Shown piece by piece: positions 23,811-35,976 of a stretch of 64,000 bases of DNA. The DNA is taken from contig QNGE01000292.1 of the NCBI GenBank assembly GCA_008508345.1, forward strand, positions 1 through 64,000, written 5' to 3'. Made by a program: the position numbers and the translations under genes. The notes under the pieces were generated by a model. The model was not told the origin of the DNA. It worked only from the letters and a program-made list of their open reading frames with translations, and made no database searches. The DNA is from Paragonimus westermani (lineage: Eukaryota; Platyhelminthes; Trematoda; Plagiorchiida; Troglotrematidae). The stretch's first letter is position 1. The number at the start of each line of letters is the position of its first letter.

Positions 23811-25834
23811 ACAGCATCTCGGCAGATGGGATTAAACCGCTTGATTCCAAGATCGAGGCTATTCGACCGTGCCAATTTCCTGATACAATTCCCAAGCTTC
23901 GCCGCTTCAATGGACTCGTGAATTATTACCGTCGATTTATTCCCAAATGCGTCAAGCTTATGCAATCTATGACTGATTTACTTCGGGGTAGTAAACAACC
24001 TTTGCATCTAATCCCCGAAGCCTCCACGGCTTTCGCAAATGTAAAGCAGGCACTCGCCTCTTCAGTCATGTTGCAGTTCCAACAACCGGACGCACCGATC
24101 AGTATCGCTGTGGATGCATCAGACACAGCTACAGGTGCAGCGCTACATCAAGCAGTTCGCGAGACGTGGCAACCGATCGCATTCTTTTCTCAACGTCTCA
24201 GTAATACCGAAATGCGATACAGCACCTTCGGTCGTGAACTCTTAGCCGTATATAGGGCTGTGCGCCACTTTCGCCACGCACTCGAGGGTCGCGCTTTCAT
24301 TAATCTCACGGATCACAAACCTCTCGTGTACGTTTTGCGGAATTACTCCGATAAACATTCACCTCGAGAAGCTCGACAGCTAGACTATGTAGCCCAGTTT
24401 CCTACGGACATCCGCCATGTCTTCGGAGCCGCAAACGTCGCCGCAGATACTTTATCACGAATGCGCAACGTGTATACAGCCAGCGGCTTGATATCACATC
24501 ACAACATAGCAGCACAACAACAGTCCGATTGCACGTTTACGGATGATCTGAAACGCACGAACTTACGCCTTGTCACAGTTTCATTGGCATCTTCGTCCGG
24601 TACCATTATATGTGACAATACGCTGGGATACCCCAGGTCAGTCGTGCCACATTCGTTACGAAAAGCAGTTTTTGAAGCGTTGCATAACCTATCACATCCA
24701 GGGATACGCGCATCACTAAGGCCGGTCGTTGATCGATTTGTCTGGTCTAACATGAATCGGGACGTACGCCATTTGGCCCGTTGCTGCCTTGCATGTCAAC
24801 GATCCAAGGTCAACTGACACACGAGCACCCCCTTGGAACCTTTTCCAACTCCCAACGATCGTTTTGAACATGTCCACCTGGATCTCGTCGGGCCACTTCC
24901 ACCTTCTAGAAGCTACACTTATCTGCTCAAGTGTATCGACCGGTTCACTCGCTGGCCAGAAGCCATACCGCTGTCAGACACGTCAACAGTGTCTGCGGCT
25001 CACGCTTTTGTCGAGCATTGGGTTGCACGTTGTGGTTGTCCGTCGACTTTTACAACTTACCGTGGTAAGCAGTTCCAATCAGCTTTATTTTCACAACTGA
25101 CCAAGCTGTTAGGCGTGCATGGAGCACGCACCACAGCATATCACCCGCAAGCCAATGGACGCGTAGAGCGTTTCCATCGTCAGCTCGAAGCTTCATTACG
25201 TGCTAACGAGCTGATGGATTGGACAGAGACTTCACCCCTAGTACTACTCGGTATTCGCAATTGTGTCAAGGATGACAGTACGACCCCAGCGTCACTTGTC
25301 TATGGTCATCCTTTAAGCCTTTCAGCCGATTTATTTCAATCGTCAAGTGAAACTGCTGTCAACACTCAAGACTACGCCAACCGACTAGCCAAATGCATGC
25401 GATCATTACAACTGAGTGCTACACGTATTCAAAAATGTTCGTCTTACAACCCCAAAATCTCAGCGATTGTGAGTTTGTGTTTCTGCGAACAGACTGTGTT
25501 AAGAAACCGCTGCAAAAACCGTATAAAGGACCTTTTCGTGTCATTAAAAGGTCCGCAAAAAACTGTGATTGACAGTTTCGGTCAGTACCTCACCGTCTCT
25601 ATTGACCGTCTTAAAGCTGCTTTCACCGACTCACTCCTCGGTTTGAAACCGCAAACATCACCTGAGCCGTCTCCATCTATTTCAACCTCTGATATAGCCT
25701 CAGCGTTGCCTTCCGCATCTATTCCTGACGAACTCACTCCTCAACCTACAACTCGTTTAGGGACGTGCGTCCATTTTCCCGCGCGCTTTCGGGAGCGGTT
25801 TACTTTTTCTATTTGGCATTTAGTGTACAGTTAA
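23806..25834 (+). pseudogene. RT connection, RNase H and integrase of CsRn1-like element B
   Basis: One frame broken only by TGA at 24815-24817. RT thumb NYYRRFIPKCVKLMQ; RNase H ISIAVDASDTATGAALHQ (near 24105), STFGRELLAVYRAVRHFRHA and NLTDHKPLVYVL; integrase zinc domain LSHPGIRASLRPVVDRFVW and CLACQRSK; core HLDLVGPLPPSRSYTYLLK (first Asp), then TFTTYRGKQF with Tyr at 25058-25060 where the second catalytic Asp belongs, and HPQANGRVERFHRQLEASLR with the Glu. Between about 25475 and 25570 the conserved chromatin-end domain reads in another frame (LRTDCVKKPLQKPYKGPFRV), flanked by compensating frameshifts; the original frame returns with YLTVSIDRLKAAF. The end TRLGTCVHFPARF is typical of the clade. 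Confidence 0.88.
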
Positions 25835-28537
25835 TAATTCATTGTGTGTGTTCCATGCTCCCGTCGACCAGCAGCTAACAGTATTTTAGGTACAATTTCC
25901 TAACTCGCTATGCACGGAAGATACCCGCACATAATTGTAAATATCCTCAGGCACCGCAGAACACGCGTTACGGTGGGTATCTGATTTTTCTCTAACATTC
26001 CGGTACTTCACCTTCCCCTTATTCCTAGGTCTGACCGGATGCACAGTAACGGTTGCTGGGTCTTAGGAGAAAACCTTGAACGCTGTAACACTTTGTGCCT
26101 GCACAGTGAGGGAATCACACCCCCTGTCACGTCCTCAGGAGGCGTTTTCTGGTCGGGTGGCTCGCACATGGCTGGCCAGCAAGACAGCAACTGTTGTCAA
26201 GGAATAAAATTCACAGGTGGAAGACCTCCTTTATCAGTCACCCTTTTAAGGGGCTGATATAATGAGATCACATTCGACGCCCCCCAAATTCTAAACTCCC
26301 CGCGACGCGAGAGTTATCTTGCCAGTACTACCGCGCCGGTTCGCATTACCTTGTGAATATAAATGTACTGAAAACCACCAACATCAAAGTTAGTGGGCCA
26401 GCATAGGTACAGCAGTTTTGCTGGTAGCTGTATAGTGAATCCGCATCATCTCCACTGTTGTACGTTACCTTCACTAGGATAACGTTGGGCTATTACCGTT
26501 AAGAACGCCGCTTAACCAGTCTAACGATTGTTTGAATTCTGAAGGTTGATTGGAATTTTCCGTCGACGCACTCTCCCGCTCTAGCGGCTGCTGTGCGGTT
26601 GTGCTCAAGGTGCTCTCACGTCCAGCACCCTAGCACTCCTTAATTGTTACATTGAAGTCTGTTGTGAACGGCGAGTAAATCAATAAATAAAGTTTGTTCG
26701 CAGATTCATCGTTTTCTTCCTGCGACTTCCGATTCACGGTAGCATGAGATTGGGAAAACCTTGGGCGTACGAATTTAGGATCCAGCACTACACCACATCT
26801 GTCTTGGCAACAAGAGAACAAACTCTTGACGCATATACGGTATCATCCATCAGCAAACCACTTAAGAATGTTACTCGACATTTGATGGTGAAGCTGGCTA
26901 ACCACTTGAGTGATCTACCGTAGCAAACGATTAAGATAAACCGAGTCAAAGGATACTACCACCATTACCTTGCTCAACTCATTTCGAGGACTGCCCATTG
27001 GATAGCAGCAGACCCGCCGTGCAAAAACGAACTTCTCAAAAGCTATGTTTTCGCCCGAAGAAGTTATGAGGTGAGCACTCGGGGGAGTGATACGTGGGTG
27101 CCGCAAAACATTTGACAAGTAGGGCTCTATAGCGACTAGACGATAATAACCCAGCAGGTAACTTCTGCTGTCCTTGAGAATAGATGCAACAGTGTTTTTT
27201 GGGGTTTAGGCCATTAGAAGCGAACTGCGTTTAAAGCGGGCTACGGGACTCAGCAACCTTTCCAGATGCTGCGCCTAGCGCTGTGGGCGGAGTGCTGTTG
27301 GACCAGTGACAACACCCTAAAGATAGCAAATCTCTTCCAGAATTGTTGCGGACCAGGCATCTACAGTGTAAACACCGTCCATCAGGTCGGAACTGCAAAT
27401 ACGGGTAACTGAGAGCACCCGTGCAAGGTAATTACCATAATAGGCCATCAAAAAAATTCAAGGCCCTCGTACCAGAACTCGTCACTCCTGCAAACTAAAA
27501 GGAATACGGCATACTAGCATTGGTTCGCTAAGTTGGCAATAACCATTAATATAGGCTCGTTCGGTCATAGACCAATTCTGTGAGTATCCGTTGATAATGA
27601 CTTAGGCATTCTTTTTGGGTAACCATGGTAAGTCAAATGCTGTTTTGCGATTTATTCTGGTTTCCAACCGCCAGCCGTATAGAAACATCAGCGGTTACGA
27701 AGAGGAAGCTTGCCAACTTAGTACGTGATTTGTGACTCAAAATGGAGGGATTAAGTTTGTTCTAAGCCTGAGCCGTCGAGTCGGAAGGAGATGTAACTAT
27801 CACGACTGGACTATGTTCGGGCAGCGCTTGGTCAAATAAAGTGCACCGAATCTACAATGAGAATCGATCAAAGATAACACGATACCATCAAACTAGCGAG
27901 AAAATGCGCCGGAAAAGCAACTACATACCTCATCTCTAACAACCCGTATTAGCAGTAAATTTGTGCCGTAATTACAGGAATCGGCCACTAGAAATTGAAA
28001 TGACATCGCGAAATTAATGCGCAATTCTGCTCCACAAGTCCCTGTGACAAATCAAACGAAACAGAACACCCTCGTTCCTTTCTGAGCACGCGGAATAAAA
28101 GCAAGTGGACTACAGAGCAGTCTGAAGACCAGCAAAATGGTATATACCAGTGTGTTCGGTTAAGTTGCGAAAATAATATGGAGTTATGTACCAAAGGGCA
28201 AAGTACAAAATTTGGGCGTCAAAGACATCTGGGAAGAATTATCCGGCTAATTTGGAAAGTGCGCGTTACACATACAAAACAGGTGCAACAAGCTGGGAGT
28301 TACCGGGCTGTCTTGGGTATGACATTGAACGAAGGTGAAGGATCACTAGAACTTTTGGGAAATCTGAGAGGAAGACAGTGACACCTTGTGGATGTAACAC
28401 ACAGTGTTCAGGTGCTTCTTAGAAACAAGTATAACTTCCAGCGACGACTTCAGTTGGTTCAGGGAATTTTTCTTTTTTGAAGCAGCCGAATTTCATATCG
28501 CAGTAAGTTGGTGAATGGGTGTGGCACGCCTCTGGAC
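25835..28537. other. No recognised gene
   Basis: The first few hundred bases should hold the 3' LTR of element B; an AATAAATAAAG string near 26685 could be a poly(A) signal, but no paired LTR was found. At 27266-27310 the plus strand reads PDAAPSAVGGVLLDQ, reminiscent of an RNase H motif, with nothing supporting it nearby. Other open frames (26039-26257, 26915-27118, 28178-28381) are unrecognised. Confidence 0.4.
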
Positions 28538-28850
28538 GCCTTGGTGTGCTGTATGGCCATTGAAATCCAAGAGATGACGTCAAGACGTTGAGTTTCCTTT
28601 ACCCAATGTTTGTCAGCCCCAGGATAAGAGCGTGAGCCCGTAGTTTATTGCCGGTATAAACAGTGGAATGCCGATCTTCCGAAAAGTTTTGGAAATGTTT
28701 AACGCCAATACAGATAGCAAGTACCTCGCACCCAAAATTTGTGCACTTTGGATATGCTAGCTGAAATTTGAGTTGATATCCACAAGCCGCTTGACCACGC
28801 CACCGACTACTGATTCAGATGCGTTGGCCGTGAGAGAGAGAGGGATTTTG
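28538..28850 (-). pseudogene. RNase H fragment of a CsRn1-like Gypsy element (element C)
   Basis: Read right to left across frames: PLSLTANASESVVGGVVKRL (near 28835) corresponds to the VDAS-type RNase H motif, with Asn where the catalytic Asp should be. LAYPKCTNFGCEVLAICIGVK, HFQNFSEDRHSTVYTGNK and, after a gap, WVKETQRLDVISW (near 28590) follow in the order and spacing of the CsRn1 clade. Neither RT nor integrase could be traced beside it. Confidence 0.75.
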
Positions 28851-30100
28851 AATGCGAATGCAGATAGTGAAGACTAACAGGATAACTTTGACAAGTCTAA
28901 GCAATCTTAGGTGATTGTACTATGCATATAGTCAGTGTAAGGAGTTCCCTGGACTACCAGTCACATCTGTCAAAGGAGTGAGTCTACTGACGGAATTCGG
29001 GATCCAGCAGCGACACACGTCAAATTTTTGGAAAAGGCAATAGAACCGCTACGCTGTAGATTGTGCAGAAAACTGTCACCTCAGTGATGTTTTAGACGAC
29101 TGTAATAGGTCTGAGTATGACACGTTGTTCAGAAAATCATGCAAAAACGCTCAGGACACATCTGGACACGCCAGTACAAAAACGATACTTTTGGAATAAT
29201 AAAATAGTGTATATTTTTCAGCACGTCTGTGAAAGCGCGCTCGAATGTGTGCGGTCATCGCAGACAATTAAGGCGATACAAAACAACAAATAACTATATG
29301 ATAAGACAAAAATAAAATCTGTCGGCAGAACAGGATTCAGTTCGAAGAAAAAGGAGAGCAGTTCGCAAACTGTGACGCGTGCGCCAAGAAAGAAGTTAGT
29401 TCGCTTGTTGATGGGATCTGGTTTAAAAAAATGATGGTACACGAATGTACCTTTCGCAAGATGGAAAATATCCGTAGGAAGTAAAATCTGTCGCTTGACG
29501 GCAACAAAACGTAGAATCATTAAATACCGGGTGATATTCCTGTGGAACCTCCCAGGACTTTGAAAACCATTAATTTTCAAGACAGAAGGGATGACGAGAG
29601 TTAAAAAGCCTTGCTTTAGTTTAGCGTAAATTAGTTTGTCCTTTAGTTGGCGCCGAGATCAAAATTACCAATGATAGGCGTTGTGACGGTGTAAATGCGT
29701 TATCCTGTGTAGAAGTTTTTTACGTGTGATTAACATTTGACCGTCGCTTGTTGATGAGTGCTACATGATATGTAAATCCGGTGGGACGTGCCTTAATACA
29801 TGGCTTGTCGGCCTAATATAGGAGGACAATATTTTGTCGTATATTCCATTTTAGGTGATAGACTATGCATAGGGCTTCAAAGATGTCTTCGAGGTTTGGG
29901 AATCTGTTAACTTCAGCGAGTTCAGAAGTTGCTTAGATTGATACAGTGTTGTTGATACAGTGTTATGTACGTGTTTGGTTCAAGCAAGAAATCAGGCGGT
30001 GCACGCTTGAAGTATGATCATGTGAGTGTGACTGCCGTTGAGTTCACGTGGTAGATGGCGTTCCGGTGTATGAAATACAAGCGACGCAAGAACAAGAGCC
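28851..30100. other. No recognised gene
   Basis: Should contain upstream pol of element C on the minus strand if it was ever complete, but I cannot read it. A 120-codon minus frame at 29218-29580 has no recognisable domain. Confidence 0.4.
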
Positions 30101-31030
30101 GTGGATTACAACGCGTTTCGTGAGTTGAGTTTACATACTTCCCATTGCACACTTCCCGCGATACATGTTGTCAATCACGCTTCAACGTGGTTAGGGGAAA
30201 ACCAGGTTGGTTGTCAGCTCCTTCACATTGTTGCACAACAACGACATAACTGCCTTCCTGCACGATACGCATCCAACCATTCGTCCGCTCTCGTAAAGCA
30301 TAGCGAACGACTCGAGGCATCTTTTCGAATACGACACATCAACTGCTGAGTTGAGACAGTAGGTTGAGGATGTTTATGGCAAGTATATAACATCCGTTAT
30401 CGGTTGAAACCCCCGGCAATAAGTAAGTGGGTTAGTGTGCACTAATGTAGCAGAAAATCTGCCACAAATCCTGCACCACATAGGGAAAAACGGCGTACTA
30501 CGTGTCATCAGAGACAACAACAATAGCTACACGCGCATATATTTTGCACGCAGACAGCAAGTGCAGTTATTCAGACGGTTTCCTGATGTGATAAACGTCA
30601 ATGCTACTAATGGGACCAACGAACACGAGTAAGTCTTCTATCACACCCCATTCGCCGCTGTAGCCTGAAGTTATACCAGTCCCTGATTACAGATGGGATG
30701 GGTCATGGACGACACGGGATGAATGTCTATGATCGAAGTGAGAAATACGCTTCTCTGCGCCACTTATTCGAAACATCTCGGGAGGTGATGGGGAACCAAA
30801 TACGTGTCAGAACGTTTGTGATGGATAGAATGGCCGCCCGAATGCCAGCGGCACGAGTGGTCTTTATGTAAAACATAATGTTATGCATCTCCCATGTTCG
30901 GAATGCTGTAAGGAAACATGTAGGTTGATGTAATAAACCTTATAGTCACCATCTAGACGAATTCCTCCAGAAGCCGATATTTGTTTCATCGCATGGTTAC
31001 TTGCGATAACCCAGAAGAGTGAGTGATCAC
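30101..31030 (+). pseudogene. MULE/FAR1-ZSWIM-like transposase pseudogene with a 35-nt intron
   Basis: DYNAFRELSLHTSHC near 30101 resembles the FAR1-like N-terminal domain of this family. After two stops, VEDVYGKYITS and RVIRDNNNSYTRIYFARRQ, LFRRFPDVINVNATNGTNEH lead to a donor at 30629. A 35-nt GT..AG intron (30629-30663) joins in phase to LKLYQSLITDGMGHGRHGMN, SEKYASLRHLFETSREVMGN and TFVMDRMAARMPAARVVFM, a TAA at 30869-30871, then SHVRNAVRKHV and HHLDEFLQKPIFVSSHGYLR. The order matches the MULE transposase core. The residue aligned with the first catalytic Asp (usual motif VDATY) is Asn, codon 30600-30602. The zinc (SWIM) end is not clear. It sits just upstream of the CACTA-like element. 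Confidence 0.8.
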
Positions 31031-31572
31031 CTTTGTCTATTCATTTTGAAGGTTTAGTTGCATCACTCTCAAACACCGTTGCACCTCCGACTTTGAAACA
31101 TAAATAGAGACCAGGTGAAGCGCCACTAATCATTAATGATACATCTGAAGATGCGTTTAGCGTTGCTCCCCCACGCTTGCGGATCGGGGTGGAAGTGTTG
31201 GCAAATGACTACGCGGACGTCACTGACAACTGTAATTGATGCCCTATCTACAATGTTACATACCACTTAACTGTGGGCCGGCCTACACAGCAGGAAGAGG
31301 ACTTCTGCTGAAACGAAACCAAAAGCCAGGAGGCCTTGGAAATTCGGATGGAATATTCCAGACAGTGATAACGCGTACACATAATGAGTGTATTCCGACA
31401 CCTCAGTATCATTTTCACGTCGTGCTGTTGTGAATATAAGGTGCACGTAGACTGACCATCAAGCGGATGAACCCAAAGGAACTCATGCGATAGAATGCCT
31501 CACTTTACGTCAACCACTTCGCCGTTTGGAAAACACATGGAATTCCATCTCCTGAGAAGTCCTCTAGTAGCA
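31031..31572. other. Spacer between MULE relic and CACTA-like element
   Basis: Probably decayed 3' part of the MULE gene. The 65-codon plus frame at 31236-31433 is unrecognised. Confidence 0.4.
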
Positions 31573-31810
31573 CACTAAGACGGTCGACCCTCTTTTGAGT
31601 GTCTTCCTCAAGTAACTCAAGTATTTCTCCATCACTTGCGACATCTTCGTTTTCTGAACTGTCATTAATAAATTTTGTATTGTTCATTTATGCTGTCAGT
31701 ATGATGCTAGGTATTCACATGAATTTTGTTTTAGTACCCCAACATGCAATGGAACACGACGAAAGCTTTTGTGTTCGAACGGCCATTTTTATCCACTATT
31801 ACCTTGTGGC

Positions 31811-33921
31811 ATGGCTGATCGCTATACCAAAAGGCCGCGTGGTTGCTCACGTTCCAACATCCATCGTCTCATAAAGCTGGCACAGAAGGAGGGTGGTTGG
31901 CATCCTTTCACAGAGGATAAAACTGCTATCCATGGTAGCAATGTGCATCTAAATGATGTTTTTGACAACAGCACGGTGAATTAATGTTTCCAATCATGGT
32001 GAAATCACTTTAGGTGAACACGGTGAAGATTTAAACGTACTTACCGTCGCAGTCCCCTGTGAGCGCTCACCTATTACTTCAACAATGCCATCCACGTCCA
32101 ATAGCTGCACTGTAACCCAGGAAGTGTGTGCTACGCCGGACGAAAGCAGAGATGATGATCTGAATGAAGGTAAGGAAATCTGTTACACAATGACGTCATA
32201 AACCAGATGAATCGTTAACAACGATCGGTGCAGTAAAGAAGACAGCGACAATGTTTGCATTAGAAGTTGCCTTTGAAGCGAACTTGTCGCTAACAGAAAC
32301 TAATATAATGCTTCGCGAGTTCAAGGAATTGTTGCCAGAGTTGCCGATGGATGCACGTACACTGCTTGGAACATCACGTGTATGCATGAAGAAGACCATC
32401 GAGGGGGGTGAATATGTTCATTTCGGAGTGAAAGAAAGTATTGAACAAGCATTGCGCGGACGCTGGCATGGTCATTTGACGTGCGCTCATATGAAGCTGC
32501 ATATTGATGAAGTTACATTGTTTAAGAGCTCCAGTCGTCAGGTATGGCTCATCTTAGCCAGTGTTTGTCATCGGTATATTTTGCGGTGAGGGTAAACCTG
32601 GTAATCTGTGTGAATATCCTGCTGATCTGGTTGGAGATCTGAAGACGGTTTTAAGCGATGGGGTTACGCTGACCGCCTACAGCGTGCATGTGAAAGTCGT
32701 GATGAACTGTATTATTGGTGATGCGCCCGCTAGGGCTTTCTCCAGGCAAGTGAAAAACCACACAGGATATTACGCGTGTGAGAAGTGCACCGCTCGCGGT
32801 GTGTACGTTGACAGAAGAATGGCGTACCTCAACTTGCAATCCAGACTGAGAAATGAAGCGGATTTTGGGTGCAGAAACAGGCGGAACATCATATTGGGGA
32901 TTCGCCCTTCGAATCGTTGAATATAGATATGATTGCCTCTTTCCCTCTGGACTACATGCACATGGTTTGTCTGGGATTCACCAAGAAAATCATCGCACTA
33001 TGGAGATTTGGTCAGTTAAAATTGAGCACTTGTATCGGTTCGAACGTTATAAAGGCGGTTAACACAAGAATTGGACTCATCCGTTCGCAACTAACATCAG
33101 ACTTTCCGCGGAAATGCCGTACATTCCATGATTATGAACGATGGAAGGCAACAGAATTCCGGCAATTCCTGTTGTACATCGGTCCGGTGGCACTGAAGGG
33201 CTTGGTAGATACGAAGGTGTATGGAAACTTCATCAACTTCTCCGTTGGTATATACATACTGTGCAATCCTAAGTATTATAGCCATTACCTTGACGTTGTT
33301 GAGTCCCTGTTATGCAAAACGCTGTCACAGTTCGCTGCTTTATATGGTGAATCACAGCTGGTGTTTAACTTGCACTGTGTGAGGCATATTTGCGCGGATG
33401 TGCGATTGCATGGTACGCTTGACTCGTATTTCGTATTCCCTTTCGGGTCGTACATGAACCGACTGCGCAGTTTTGTGCACTCACCGAATTTGCCGGCGTC
33501 ACAAATTTTCCGTCGTATCACAGAAAGGATGTACCGGTCAGACGTGCACGTAAACACCGCCCTCGTAGATGACGTCGATTGCTCGAACGTGCAAGCTGCC
33601 ACGAAGAGGGGTTCCCACTTTGTGTTGAGGAATTCTCTGTTTACCAACAAGATGCCCAACAATGCCATTTTGATCGCAAATAAGCCCGCCCTCATAACAG
33701 CAATCAAGGGAAGGAGGATTCGCATTCAGAGGTTTGCAAGCTGTGATGACTTCTTCAATACATGCTTACCGTCCTCCGCCTTGAACATCTACGTTTGTTC
33801 CCACCTGTGTGTGGACAGTACTCGGGTTGGACGTGAACTAATTCAGTGCAAAGGATTGCTTTTACCTTTGAATGACCACCACATTTTTCACCTAATTGCA
33901 CATACCTATGTTTCATCGTGA
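31811..33921 (+). pseudogene. CACTA/TRC-like (tnp2, DUF4218-like) transposase, frameshifted
   Basis: An N-terminal exon starts MADRYTKRPRGCSRSNIHR at 31811. An acidic second exon ends at 32169, and a 37-nt intron (32170-32206, GTAAGG...ACCAG) joins in phase to the catalytic region. Motifs: LREFKELLPELPMDARTLLG, MKLHIDEVTLFKSSSRQVW, a frameshift near 32560, FVIGIFCGEGKPGNLCEYP, zinc-ribbon-like YYACEKCTARGVYVDR near 32770, a second frameshift near 32866, then FPLDYMHMVCLGFTKKIIA, RWKATEFRQFLLYIGPVALK, NLHCVRHICADVRLHG and FPFGSYMNRLRSFVHSP. These match transposase-like proteins common in cnidarian, insect and flatworm genomes that are grouped with CACTA tnp2. The splice between the first two exons (31.98-32.02 kb) does not keep frame cleanly. 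The C-terminal 350 codons are open. Confidence 0.78.
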
Positions 33922-34007
33922 ATTGAAACATTCCATGCCCGATGTTCTTCCCTTTTATGTTGACGTGATGTAATCATAATCGCATTTGCTCAGCCCCAAC
34001 ATTTTAG

Positions 34008-35408
34008 ATGTATCACGTGGTCGAGTTTGACGACAACACGGTTGTCATTACTCACCAGTCCTTGGTTACCAAGCCAGGTTACACTTTGTAGCCTGGAGTG
34101 AGCGAGAAGCAAAATAACAGGTTGCTTCTACTCCACAAGGAAGTAAACTGTACAAGGTGAAAGTGCACCGTATTACCGGTAAGCGAAAATGATAACGTTT
34201 ACATTTTTCAGACGATTTCGAAAATGCATGCAGATACGAAATCGTCCTGGAGCAGCTTTCTGACATCCCATCGACGGACGCCACTCTTTCCATGAATCGA
34301 CAGGGGAAGCGTAAAATGTATGTTTCCCACACCCTAACGCATTTCACGCAGAATACCTACGATGATGTCTGACTTCACGGACGACATCTACAGTGTTCCA
34401 GGTAACAAGCATTCTGTGGACATCGACTACTCCCCACCTCCACCCCCGCTGGACGACATGTCTGAGGAACCGCCCTCAAGAGGCCGTATACCCCTTTCAT
34501 CCGTGGAAAACGTCCCCGCCGCGAGCAACCCCATTGCCACCAGGTAATTTCTTCTGAATATACTAATCCCCTCTACAGTTCGTTCATAAAAACCCCACCT
34601 ATTCAATCACCCTCGTCCAGTAGAGGCGAACGGCACGAAGGTAAGTGTTTTCCATGACAACCCGCTCACTTTTACATGCGTGAAATATAGCAGTGTCTCA
34701 GAAAGGGAGTTCGGAGCTTTCGAAGTGTCCTATTACCAAGAGATTAGACAATCTGGAAGGTAATCATCGATTTCATTCGTCCGTGATATGCGTCAGCCAT
34801 GATGGTGACAATTACAGAACAGCTTTCACGATTTAACAACACCGTGATTGCTCAAAACGTTCGCTTACGTGAAGAATTGAACGCTATTCGGCTGGGGATA
34901 AACGCTCTGCGGTATCAACATGCTGAAAGCAGCTGCAAAATCTCTAATCTTCCTGTGCGCTTCCCAATGCACAGGGTGGAAAATATTCAGCTGCTGAACT
35001 TGAAACTGAAAGACAGCGATACCTACCTGTAACTAGTAATTACTTTACCCCTTACATCACTCCCACAAGGTGGGCTATCTGTCAAAGTTGGACGGCAAGT
35101 CATTGAGTGACTGCATCGGCAACGTCATGCGGTCGACCATGGCTGATAACTTGGCCGCGAACGTCAATTGGCGAGGAGTGAACAATCGTTTCTCCTTGGC
35201 ATCCACTCCGTTAGCGACCGTCATTGTTGGTGGGTTGGTTTATGAACAAATGACTGTTGTTACAGGGACCGTTATGAAACATCAGTACGTTGGGATGTCT
35301 CAGGCCACCGTGAAAAAAAATACAGCGTTGGATACAAAACACGCGCAACAAAGTCATGAGAGAAAGAAGACAAATGGAAGGCGATGCAGACGTTCGATTG
35401 ACCAGTAA
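34008..35408 (+). pseudogene. DUF4806-type accessory protein gene, seven exons with 33-50 nt introns
   Basis: Exons: 34008-34178, 34212-34317, 34352-34543, 34579-34640, 34691-34759, 34797-~35030 and ~35071-35408; the first five introns are 33, 34, 35, 50 and 37 nt, each GT..AG and phase-consistent. The start MYHVVEFDDNTVVI is typical of invertebrate proteins whose C-terminus is DUF4806. Exon 6 holds a coiled-coil segment (LREELNAIRLGINALR) and the domain start LPVRFPMHRVENIQLLN; exon 7 holds VGYLSKLDGKSLSDCIGNVM and NVNWRGVNNRFSLAST. Exon 1 needs one frameshift and reads through one stop (34.08-34.11 kb), and the exon 6/7 junction does not fit a phase, so this copy is probably broken. The function of DUF4806 is unknown to me; its position right behind a transposase suggests the second gene of the same element. 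Confidence 0.75.
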
Positions 35409-35976
35409 GTGTTTCATTTTATTCATCGTATTTTCAACAATCACTGAGATTTTGGACGTTCAGTTGAATTCCCAAAACTTGTATATTTGGCCTAGATGAT
35501 ATAAAATTTAATTTGCCTCTACACGGTCACCCAGTTTTCGTAGACCAGTGAGGGTATGATTTTATTGCGCAGCGTAATATTATCGTCGAATCGATTACAG
35601 TGATCTATGGTCGTATTTTCCATAATAACTGAGATATCCCACTTATTTCAGATTTGGAATCTCAGGCGGTTGTCCGGGATTCTTAATAATTGCATACGGA
35701 ACCGGAAAAGGATGGTGACACTGCAAACCGGAGACGAACCACCACGTGATGGAACAATAATCCTGCATTTTGTACATTCCACATATGTCGATTACATTTT
35801 TAACGCATTCAATCCGTGTTTTCTCAAACTAATGGGGATTTATGGAGTACGCTGCGCAAAGGCGTGCTTTCGTTGAGATAAACCTTGAAAACATGACGAA
35901 ATCGTTAACTATGGTGATTAAGAGAGAAGGCGAAAGGTGTAAGGAACGAAATAAGGCCTGCGAAAAATTTTCCGTT
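35409..35976. other. 3' untranslated part of the CACTA-like element
   Basis: AT-rich, no recognised coding motif. Open frame 35607-35876 is unrecognised. Confidence 0.4.

Larger units (their letters stand above)
22030..25834 (+). mobile_element. CsRn1-like Ty3/Gypsy retrotransposon (element B), LTRs not recognised
   Basis: A colinear gag, protease, RT, RNase H and integrase on the plus strand. Its sequence signature is that of the CsRn1/Kabuki clade first described from the liver fluke Clonorchis: the WYCRYHH...C zinc finger in gag, [20 protein letters not shown] in RT, and a C-terminal TRLGTCVHFPARF motif. It is the least decayed LTR element in the window: single in-frame stops at 22972-22974 and 24815-24817 and a few frameshifts. 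The terminal repeats could not be identified by eye on either side. Confidence 0.88.

Noticed and set aside
27266..27310. RNase H-like string PDAAPSAVGGVLLDQ
   Set aside because: Only about 15 residues match the motif; neither upstream RT nor downstream RNase H motifs follow, so chance cannot be excluded.
31505..31687. 60-codon acidic minus frame over the left end of the CACTA-like element
   Set aside because: The bases are better explained by the palindromic terminal motif; nothing else supports a gene on this strand.
33285..33725. 146-codon minus-strand open frame
   Set aside because: Shadow of the CACTA-like transposase on the plus strand.
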